Assembly (NCBI RefSeq): GCF_029784155.1
Contig: NC_073692.1
Location: forward strand, 63,617,676-63,681,675
Direction: 5' to 3'
DNA: 64,000 nucleotides
DNA from: Uranotaenia lowii
Lineage: Eukaryota; Arthropoda; Insecta; Diptera; Culicidae
The position numbers and the translations under genes are program-made. Positions 35,110 to 44,159 of the stretch are shown here, one piece after another. Under the pieces are notes generated by a model. The model did no database searches and was not told where the DNA came from. It was given only the letters and a program-made list of their open reading frames with translations. Every line of letters starts with the position of its first letter. Position 1 is the first letter of the stretch.

Positions 35110-35570
35110 GTGGCAATGACGGGCATTGAGGACTTGGTGGAATGTGTTAAGACAAAGTCTAACATCCTCAACGTGATGACACTTTTAGTCACAGCGAACC
35201 GAGAGGTGGTGAGCCTCCTTACCGCACTAGAGTGTCAGAGGAAGCCACGTGAAGAAGATGTTGTGACCCTTCTGCGGGCGGAAACCATTCAGCCGAAGAA
35301 GGTAAGCGTCTTCTTGCAGACCGATGGCGAAGCGGAATATGCCGGAAACGAGAAACTGGAAACGAGACCTGGAACCCCGAAGAAAGTCCAAACGCAATCC
35401 TAACCGGGTCAGGGAAAAAAGGAAGGAAGAGTATAGCGTGCACACGTAAGAGAAACTTGGGGAGGCTGTGGAAATTCGTGCCGGCCATCAGGCAGCTAGC
35501 TGCAGCAACACGCCAAAATGTGTCCACTGCAGGAGAGGACACAAGGCTGGCAAATTGGAAGCACACGCAC
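35110..35570 (+). pseudogene. LINE ORF1 (gag-like) relic with CCHC zinc knuckles
   Basis: An open stretch at 35110-35403 (coiled, charged N-terminal part) is followed, after a stop and frameshift, by RAGHQAASCSNTP and KCVHCRRGHKAG at about 35480-35550. These are the typical paired zinc-knuckle end of R1/LOA-type ORF1 proteins, which bind element RNA. The first cysteine of knuckle one is out of frame. Non-functional. Confidence 0.65.
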
Positions 35571-35576
35571 TGTCAC

Positions 35577-35870
35577 TTCGACTTTGAACTTCCATAACTT
35601 TCAACTTTGATGATATTTTTTGATCAAATGTTTTTCGTCAGATAGATTGAGTATCACACTATTATGTCACAATATTTGAGCTTTCTAAAGTTTGTGTGGC
35701 CTGAGATACCGTCGTTCTACGAAAATTGGACTATTTGACAAACTGCAATATCTCAGAAACTACGGTACACTTTTTATTGAAATTTTGCAGAGTGATTGTT
35801 GAAATATAAAGTTAGTATATTTGAATTTTTTGAAAAGTTCTATCAATGGGATTCAAAGTTACGCGAGGCT
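35577..35870. other. AT-rich insertion splitting the LINE
   Basis: About 290 bases of non-coding AT-rich sequence (TTTGAACTTCCATAAC ... GGGATTCAAAGTTACG) lie between the ORF1 knuckles and the endonuclease. Composition and lack of reading frames mark it as foreign to the LINE. Terminal inverted repeats are weak and its class is unknown. Confidence 0.5.
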
Positions 35871-35879
35871 CTATAATGG

Positions 35880-36535
35880 ATAGAATCGTTGACTGTCTAA
35901 CGGGTAGAAGCCAAGTTGTCATCGGCGGGGGGACGTCAGCGCGTGGACCGTAGAATAAGGTAGTCGTCTTATAAACCCCAGGAGTTGACATCTACTGAAA
36001 GCCTTGGAAAGGCTGAACGTAGACCTGAGAATTGTAGGCGATACAAGGACCTACCACAGGAATGGAAGCGAACCCATCATAGATGTCACTTTCTGCAGTC
36101 CGTCCTGAACGAGTGACTGGAGGGAGAGCGGATCTTTTAACGATAGCGACCACTTTGCGGTCCGCTATCGTGTGGGCACAAGTACGCGAACAGGTAAAAG
36201 AGGTAGACAATACATTTCGACCGGACGAGGATACGAGGGACGAGGGACGAGGGACGAGGATACTTGCACGCGCATGTGACGCTGGAATGACAAGAAGGCA
36301 CAAGCGGAAAGACGACGGAAATTGCAGACCTGCGTACTTGCTGCCTACAGGCTAGATGATGTATGAAGAGAGCGAAGACCCAGTCAGCGAAAAAAGAGCG
36401 TAGAGTGCCCTACGCAAGTGCGAGGTCTGCCCTCTACAGAGCAATTAAGGCGAGCTAAAAGGCTCGTTTCAGACAACTTTGCGAGGACGCCAACGACAAC
36501 CCCTGGAGTGACACTTACAGGATTGTCACTTACAG
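35880..36535 (+). pseudogene. LINE ORF2 endonuclease C-terminal half and linker, decayed
   Basis: In + frames: LTGRSQVVIGG (the VVIAGDFNA block, with the Asp-Phe-Asn part altered), KALERLNVDLRIVGDT, NGSEPIIDVTFCSPS, and the catalytic DSDHFAVRYRVG near 36143-36178. After more frameshifts the linker ASARSALYRAIKAS and FRQLCEDANDNPWSDTYRI at 36412-36525 matches the R1/LOA consensus just before the RT domain. Several stops and shifts; dead. Confidence 0.75.
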
Positions 36536-36538
36536 GAT

Positions 36539-38440
36539 GTTTGTTTGTTTGTTTATTTGTTTATTGTTCCTGTAGAGTAAGAATACAATATTCTTTTTAA
36601 TTACTACTTCCGACATACACATTTGTCACGTTCACTTATTTCAATCCTATTCTATTTTATTTCCCTATAACTAATAATTTTCAAAGTATGAATCCAACGC
36701 GGCTGCTAATTCTGGTGCTGTTTCCAGTAGTTTAGGCATTCTCGTTTAAAAATGACTTCTGATTGTATACGCTCAACATTTGGGGGTAATGAGTTGTAGT
36801 TGACAACACCTCTCACAGAAAGAGAATTTGCATACAAAGCGGTCCTATTAGTAGGCACAACATAATTGCGCAAACAGCTTCCTTGAGCGCATATGAGCTT
36901 TTCAAATAGTGCGGGGGGATAACGTGTTGAACCAAGCTTACGCATAAACATGCAGCATCTGAATGCATAGAAATTTTTCATAGAACATCCAATGAGATTG
37001 CTTTGTAGATGACTTACTCGATCGTAAAGGTTTAGGCCATAGGCATATCGCACGCAACAATTCAATGCAACATTCAGTCTATTCAGTGCACCAGAACTAG
37101 GGCGAACATGGAGTACATCACCAAACAGAAAATGTGGGAAGATCAAGGCTTTAAACAAACACATTTTTGTTTTGGTTGATGCGGAGTATGTACCTACTTC
37201 TGTAAAGATTGCGCAAACAGCCGGAAACTTTTCCACATTGTCCCACAATAAATTTTCGTTAAAAATGTATCCAAGATCGTTCGCAGTTTTGCTCCAGTGG
37301 ATTTGCTCATCGTTGATGAAGACATTGGGGAGAGAACCATGGACAGCTTGCCTTCTAGATTTGGTTATATACAGCGCCTTGCTTTTGGTATGGTTCACCA
37401 GTAGTCCATTACTCGAACACCACGCAGCAACTCTTGCTAGATCTTCGTTGACCAGCCTGACAAGTTCATTCGAGTTCCGGTTCCAATCGACAGCATAGAG
37501 CTGGACATCATCAGCATATAGTTGGATAGAACAATGTTTCAACACAAGAGGCAAGTCGTTAATGTAACATGTAAAAAGAAGCGGCCCAAGAATGGAGCCT
37601 TGCGGAACGCCAGAGGTTACGTGAGTACTCCGTGAGAATAATTCTCCGCAAAAAACTGTTTGCATTCTATTCGTTAAGTACAATTCAATCAACCGAACAG
37701 CAGCGTTCGAAAAATGAAATTGTTCGACAAGCTTGTCACAAAGTTTTCTATGTAAAATAGTGTCAAGAGCCTTGCTAAAATCAAGCAAAAGTAACACGCC
37801 TGACATTTTTTTATCCCCTGCCGCTGCAAGTTCATCGTAAACACGAATTACTGCTGTTTTCACACTCTAACTTTTGCGGAAACCAGCTTGAGCATCTGTC
37901 AGCAAATTGCTGTTGTTTTTGAATGTTGACATTTGATCCTTCATTATTTTTTCGAACGCTTTGGATAAAACACAAAGTATGCTTATGGGTCTTAGATTTT
38001 CAAGTGTGCTCAGTTGAGGCTTTTTCTTCAAAGGTATAACTTTTGCATTTTTCCAGCAGTCAGGATAGATAGATGTTCTTATGATCACATTAAACAGATG
38101 AGTCAAATGATGGGCAATTAACGGTAGCACAAGTTTAATCATCTTTATGGGTACGCGATCTAAACCTTCAGCATTCGATTTTATATCACAAACGGAGTTA
38201 ACAACTTCCCACCGTGCAACTGGCCGAAAACAGAAGTTGAAACAGCCCTTAACCACCGATGACCATCATCTATTGAGTAGTTGGACGAAAATTTTTGGTT
38301 TACTACATCTGGATCAAAACTACACGCCTGCGTTGTTTTAACCTTACCAACACCGAGACTTTTTACGCGTTTCCATAGGACATTTGCCAGAACCTGATCG
38401 CCCAGGAATTGATGCAGGTGTTGTTTTTTAGTTCCTGGTA
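36539..38440 (-). mobile_element. Jockey-like LINE, 5'-truncated, inserted in the R1/LOA-like relic
   Basis: Minus-strand element whose 3' end is an AAACAAACAAATAAACAA-type simple repeat (36539-36570) and whose 5' end is truncated near 38440. It carries most of a reverse transcriptase. Both flanks are R1/LOA-like ORF2, in + orientation. Its arrival or an associated deletion coincides with loss of the host element's RT domain. Confidence 0.8.
36706..38440 (-). pseudogene. Jockey-clade reverse transcriptase, nearly intact pseudogene
   Basis: Read 38440 to 36706: HLHQFLGDQVLANVLWKRVK, FDPDVVNQKFSSNYS, then a frameshift near 38245. Next come EVVNSVCDIKSNAEGLD, a WKNAKVIPLKK block and NLRPISILCVLSKAFEKI (RT motifs 1-2), and TDAQAGFRKS, followed by one in-frame TAG at 37867-37869. 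The frame then continues uninterrupted for 385 codons: LLLLDFSKALD (motif A, with ALD instead of the usual AFD), SGVPQGSILGP (motif B), LYADDVQLY (catalytic YADD), NHTKSKALYI, and the C-terminal domain to the stop at 36706. Only one stop and one frameshift across ~570 codons, so it is young compared with the relic around it. Endonuclease and ORF1 are absent. Confidence 0.9.
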
Positions 38441-38464
38441 ATAAGAGAGTTAGTTAGGTTCCGT

Positions 38465-39068
38465 AGAGTTTTATATCTACGAATCTTTCAGGTGTGGTGG
38501 AGCTCTACGCCAGTCGTTATATGCTAGGTTCCTCTCTAATATAGCTTTTCGCACTGAGTGGTTGAACCAGTTATTTGCTGATGTTGTGGAGGGGGTCATT
38601 CCCATCTCGGATATCTTCTGCTACGACACATGTCCGATATGCGAAAACATTCCGGTGGACCCATGGCATGATCCCTAACGTCGGATTTTGTATGAATCGG
38701 ATACATGGAGAAGTGGATTTCTGCATAACCCAGTTCTTAACTGGTCACGGATGCTTCATTCAGTACCACCATCGGTTTGGACATGTGGCTTTGCCATTCT
38801 TCCAACCTGCGGTGACATAGTGGAGACACCAGAGTACGTAATTTTCAACTGTTCAAGGTTCGAAGAGGTACGCATTAACATGCTTGTCGCCTGTAGACCC
38901 GACACGACATCCGACAACATCGTGCGGAGGATGTACGAGGAAGCCAATAGTTACTTGACGCGTTGTCAGCAATGGGTTCACTCTTATTATGACTGTCCTG
39001 CAGAGGAGTTGGAACCAGCACCAGTCGGCGACCGGTGTAAGGTGACTCCTTCACCGGAGAGCATCTAA
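38465..39068 (+). pseudogene. LINE ORF2 C-terminus (post-RT and zinc-binding region)
   Basis: Frame-shifted pieces in order: VVELYAS (position of the LLYGAP-type block), VVEGVIPISDI, RWTHGMIPNVG, GEVDFCITQFLTGHGCF at 38709-38757, then in another frame PTCGDIVETPEYVIFNCSRF (38796-38860, the Cys-rich finger of R1/LOA elements), TTSDNIVRRMYEEA, and a stop at 39066-39068. Continuous with the element at 35880-36535, minus its RT. Confidence 0.78.
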
Positions 39069-40060
39069 GTAGAGTGCGTCCGAACCTAGCAGTAAAGCAT
39101 ACAAAGATAAGACTAAACCCTCTGCGTATGTCGAGCTGCTGGGTACTGTGGAGTCCCGGGTCTAGACCTTATTAAGATCCTAATCCAGACTCCCGCACAA
39201 CTGACTTGATTGCTTGCTATACTCTACAAAGGTCAGTTGTACTATCGATTGCTCAACATCGTCGGTTGAGTTGGGCTCTCATATATTGTCTGTATGGTGG
39301 GAGCGCAAAGACGATTTATATCAAGATACCACAGGTACGTCGGGATTCATCTGATTCGTAAGCGTAAAAGTCCCGTACATGTGCTGTGACAGGCGCGAGT
39401 CTAGGATAAACTGCTTTCGATCGGTATACGGATGGCAAAGAAGAGAGGGCCTCGAGCCTCAAGCCGTTAGAGGATAGGTCACTGGTCTCTTATAGTGGAT
39501 GGAATAGAGGCGGAGCAGACGATAGTCGTGGTAACCTAGCGAGCTTCGAGTTACGAGTAAAGGCCGGGCCTCAAGTCTTCAAAGGAGAGGTCCTCAGTCT
39601 TGAATCGTAATAAGAGGTAGGGTGTATTTGATTTGAAACCGAGAAAACCGATGTGCACAGAAGGGCGGACTTGGTCTTCCATTATGGGTGTACCTTTAGT
39701 TGCTGGTCCAGATGGAAATTATGGCCAAAGGCCCAGGTAGACTTAATGGCCTAGAAGTACATAGTATTCTAAAGTCGACCAATTGCACCCATGGACACGG
39801 AGTAGCATACTCGGGGGGCAATACTTAAACAGGATTTACCTCCCGAGTGTTCAACTTTTACAAAAATTCGTATCACCGGGAGACTAAGTCCAATCTGACA
39901 TCAGATTGTGTATATACATGTTAAGTGTGTCAAGTTTACCTAGGTATCAGCACACGCTCGTCCACTTTATCTATAGACTAAATTTTTATAATTTTTCACA
40001 TGACTTTACTCTCAAAAACGCCTAATTCATAAAATCTCGTTGATTATGAACTACTAGCTG
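39069..40060 (+). other. Probable LINE 3'UTR and unassigned DNA
   Basis: GC-balanced, stop-rich sequence following the ORF2 end, consistent with a LINE 3'UTR to about 39850. 39850-40060 is unassigned. No gene. Confidence 0.4.
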
Positions 40061-41512
40061 ACCCGGTGTGCTTTGCTACACCTTTCATGATGAAATGATA
40101 TTTTCAAAAATTATTCAAATTTATTGTTTTGTTGGCATTATTTTAAATCAAATTATAACATACTTCATAAGCAACCACTAAAAAATGAGAGCTGCAGCTG
40201 GAGTTTCGAATTGCAACACAAAGATAACTTAAAGAAATATTCTGAATCTTACTCTATAAATTTGTGTTAAAGATCTGATAATTTTAATCTGTCTGTAGGT
40301 TTCTATATTCCCAACTATACCCTATATTCCCGATTCTATCATCTTACTGCAAGAAAGGGTACTCAAATACTTTTTGATGCCAAATATGGTTTCATTTGCT
40401 CGATTAATTCTTGAGTTATGCAAAAAATTCTATGGAAGCCCCTCTTTCCCGCTTTATATCTTTCCGCTGAAAAAAGGTGGGTTATCTCTCGTATCTAAAT
40501 TCCCTCACATAATATGGTAGATATGGTTCAATTTGCTTTTTCAACTCTTCAGTTATACTGAAAATTGTAAGGGGAGGGGTCTCCCCCTTTTCATCCACCT
40601 CTTTGAAGTTATATCAAATATTCATTAAAGTATTTCTCGTACCCAAATATCGTTCCATGCCAAATTTGGTGCCATTTGCTGTTGTAGTTCTTGAGTTATG
40701 CAATAAAAATTATATAGAACTTTCCTCCCCCTTTCATTCCTACCCGCTGGAAGAAGGAAGGGGTCTCAAACAATCATTAGAACATGTCACGTTCCCAAAT
40801 ATCCGCCCATGCTAAATTTGGTTCCATTTGCTTGATTAGTTTTTAAGTTGTGTAAAAAATTAAAAAAAGGGCCCCTCTCCCCTTTATATCTCCCTACTAG
40901 AAAGAGGGAGGGGTCTCAAATAATCGTAGAAATATTTTTCGTATCCAAATATCTTCCCATGCCAAATTTGGTTCCATTTGCTTTATTAGTATTTGAGTTA
41001 TGTAAAAAAACTATGAAAAAAGGCCCCTCCCCCTTTCAACTGCAAAAAGGGAGGGGTCTCAAATAATCATTGAAATATTTTTTGTAACAAAATACCTTCC
41101 CATCTCAAATTTGGTTCCAATATCTTGATTAGTTTTCGAGTTATATGAAAAATTTTAAGGTAGTCCCCCTTCCCTCTTCCTATCACCCCACTGAGAGGAA
41201 GGAGGGGTACTTAATATTCATTGAAATATTCCCCGTTCCCAAATACCACCCAAAGCCAAATTTGATACCATTTGCTTGATTGGTTCTCGAGTTATGCAAA
41301 AAATTGTCTTTTGTTTGGGAGGCCCATCCCCCCCTTCCTGTTAGGGGAAGGGGTTCCAAACCATTATAGGAACCTTCCCCGGCCTCCAATACCCCTACCT
41401 GCCAAGTTTCACGTAAATCGGTTCAGTAGTTTTTGAGTCTATAGGGAACAGACAGAAAGACAGATAGACAGACAGACAGACAGAAATCCATTTATATATA
41501 TATATACTAGCA
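40061..41512 (+). mobile_element. Dispersed repeat starting TAGCTGACCCGG, ending in CAGA/TA microsatellite
   Basis: Begins CTAGCTGACCCGGTGTGC and ends with a (CAGA)n run, AAATCCATTTATATATATAT. The next repeat starts directly at 41513 with a similar TAGCAGACCCGGTAAAC end, and a third such end faces the other way at 55660-55682. I recognise this as a widespread arthropod repeat type but will not assign its superfamily. Its interior is a degenerate tandem array. Confidence 0.65.
40370..41425 (+). repeat. Degenerate ~145-bp tandem repeat, about 8 units
   Basis: Units recur near 40386, 40525, 40660, 40812, 40963, 41108, 41258 and 41400. Each carries a CCAAATTTGGTTCCATTTGC-like word, TTGAGTTATGC, a pyrimidine-rich CCCCTCCCCC stretch and a purine-rich GGAGGGGTCTCAAA stretch that can pair with it. 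The final unit changes to AAATCGGTTCAGTAGTTTTT. Confidence 0.8.
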
Positions 41513-44158
41513 GACCCGGTAAACTTCGTTTTACCCTGTTAAATTTGGCGTCCATTTTCCATTTTTTCTTCGCTGATTAACTTTTAAAATTTATGAAATA
41601 TTGAGTTGTTAATCGTTTCGCTTTTGTGAACATGATCTAGTTTTTTTTTTTTTTTTTAAATTTCCCTCATTTCCGCTTACTCGAATTGTCCCGCTTAATT
41701 CTATCGAAATAACACCTAACAATTTTAATTCAGTTCTACGGGTCTTTTCTTAAATAAACAAATAAATAACCTTCAATAAATCTTACATGCAACTTTCATG
41801 AATATTTTTTTATTAACTTTCCTTTCATTCAGATTTTTTGTATACCAACGAATGGTCAGGTTTCAGGTTCTTGTCGCAAAATGGTTTTATTTTTTTCAGT
41901 TCGATGTTATCGTCCAACTTGCAAGCCTATTGCAAAAAAAACACTTTTTGTAACTTTTTCCATAAATAATTGTATGTGTATAATATGTATGTTTCATTTA
42001 TTGTATACCATTTCGTTGATTTATTCCACTTTGTTCGAAATAACATTAAGGTTTGCATCGAAATCAAAAGTTGCTCATTTATTGTATTTTATTGCATATG
42101 AAACTTTATGAAAATAAAATGTTGAATATTGGGACAATTTTCGGAGTGTTTGGGATCAAAAGCGCTGCGTTAGGATTAATATTCCTAACGCAGCGCTTTT
42201 AGCTCCCAATTAGTTTTGGGACAGCTTTTTGGTCACCTTCCTCACCCCTCGAAGTAGTTTGATTTAATATACATATTTCCACCATTGTATACCATTTCGT
42301 TGATTTATTCCACTTTGTTCGAAATAACATTAAGGTTTGCATCGAAATCAAAAGTTGCTCATTTATTGTATTTTATTGCATATGAAACTTTATGAAAATA
42401 AAATGTTGAATATTGGGACAATTTTCGGAGTGTTTGGGATCAAAAGCGCTGCGTTAGGATTAATATTCCTAACGCAGCGCTTTTAGCTCCCAATTAGTTT
42501 TGGGACAGCTTTTTGGTCACCTTCCTCACCCCTCGAAGTAGTTTGATTTAATATACATATTTCCACCAAAATCATGTTCAAAAAGTTTTTCTAGATACCG
42601 AACTAATAGATATGACACCTTCAACTTGAAGTGTTCCCAAACAGCATTGGCCTTGGCATTAAATCTGGCGATCTTGTATACTGCAATCTACTTTTTTTAT
42701 AAAAAAAAAGCGAAATACATTCCTATCAACTTTAACCCAATGAATCAAGGAAACGATTGGTTTTAAAAATAGAAAAAAATATGTTTTTATTTGAAGATCG
42801 AAATGATGTTCTGATTTCAAAATTTCCTGAAAATTGTTGGTGGGGATCTGCGATTTGATTTAAGACTATGTAATATTTTTAAGATTCAATAACATTTAAT
42901 TGAAAAGCAGATTTAAAAAAAACTAAATAGTTCGAAAAGAAATAATCTGTTCAGGCTACGATGGTTTCATGAGTTCATATCATTTTCTGGAAAATTTCAT
43001 ACTGAAATAACTCAAAACCTTAAAAAAAGTGTTTTTTTCTTGTAAATTGAAACTCTCAATAGAAGAAAACCGGGTATGATAACAGTGAACCTCTAAACAG
43101 TTTTTCGGTAAATAATTTTAGAAACAGTTGAGTTTGTTTAGTCAGATTGTTTATTTGGGCCCAACCATTTATAAATGAAGAAATAATGTATACATTTTAT
43201 GTAAATTTTGAACGTTTGCATTCGCTCTAGTGTACCTTCTAACTGGAAATTCTTCTTAGATTATTTATAACTTACACATATGGTTGCAAAAAATTCTTTG
43301 CTTTCGGACTTTAATTAAACATCAATCCTTTTTAATTCTTCTTAAAGGACAGGCTCTTGTTCAGTACATGTGTCTGTTCATTTTCAACGGATTTTGTTGT
43401 TGTTCTGTAAATTTAAAGGCGCTTGATTTATCTTCAGTTAAGCACATTTCTACATGTTCGAAAAATGTTTCTAGGCGTATTGGATTATTCAATTGTACGT
43501 GAATCTTCCCACTTTCTTTTTTTCAAACGTCCGCAAAGAGTCATACCATTTTTTCATATGCAGCAGTATCAAATTCATGTTTTTTAGACAACCATTGCTG
43601 ATTCAATTAACATGAAATAAAAACAGTTTTAATATTTAAAACCGTTTAAATGGTTTTGATTTGATCGGTAAAATATCAATCTGGGTCACATCTAGGCTTC
43701 ATTTATTCATATGTGCTGTACAAAATAAGCTAGGAATCAAGAAGGAAAAAACACATCTAGGCTTCATATCGCCGCCACGTGCGTTGAAAGTATGCTTGGT
43801 TGAGAAATAGGCGCCCAAATATTCCCACTAATCAGTATGCTATGCCCTGGTTACTAACCTCCTACGACGTTTGTTCGCGACGCCTCGACCATAGAGACGA
43901 ATAACAAACCGCCCGCCTGGCGCCCAAAGTAACGAAAATCTCGAAAAAAATGGATGTCATGACTTTTATTTGATTCAAAAAACTACAAATTTAATTTTTA
44001 CGGACAATTGAGGTGACTTTTTGTTAATTTTATTCGATATAAACCGATTCGCATGGCTACAGAATATTCTAAAAATAATTTCATTCAAATCGTTTTGGTC
44101 ATTTCGGAGGAGTAGTACTACAAACACCGTTACAAGAGAATTTTATATAATAGATATA
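41513..44158 (+). mobile_element. Second GACCCGG-type repeat, composite
   Basis: Starts TAGCAGACCCGGTAAACTTC and plausibly ends at AATTTTATATAATAGATATA near 44158, preceded by CGGAGGAGTAGTACTACAAA. The interior contains the 284-bp tandem duplication (42001-42568) and AT-rich DNA without frames. The two-ended interpretation is tentative. Confidence 0.4.
42001..42568 (+). repeat. Exact 284-bp tandem duplication, each copy with a perfect hairpin
   Basis: 42001-42284 and 42285-42568 appear identical base for base. Each holds an inverted repeat with 18-base arms, AAAAGCGCTGCGTTAGGA and its complement, around a 7-base loop TTAATAT (42158-42200 and 42442-42484). The stem could extend through GGGAT/GCTCCC. 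Identity implies a recent duplication or an assembly artefact. Confidence 0.9.
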
Positions 44159-44159
44159 G

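Larger units (their letters stand above)
34358..39850 (+). mobile_element. R1/LOA-like non-LTR retrotransposon relic, interrupted
   Basis: In + order: a non-coding leader (34358-35100), gag-like ORF1 with zinc knuckles (35110-35570), an AT-rich insertion (35577-35870), the C-terminal half of the AP endonuclease (35880-36355), the pre-RT linker (36370-36535), a minus-strand LINE insertion (36539-38440), the end of ORF2 (38465-39068) and a probable 3'UTR. The reverse-transcriptase domain is absent. Boundaries at both ends are approximate and no target duplication was identified. Confidence 0.7.

Noticed and set aside
39797..39810. Resumption of retroposon copy C (CACGGAGTAGCA match)
   Set aside because: Only 12 bases match and neighbouring bases do not continue the family sequence.
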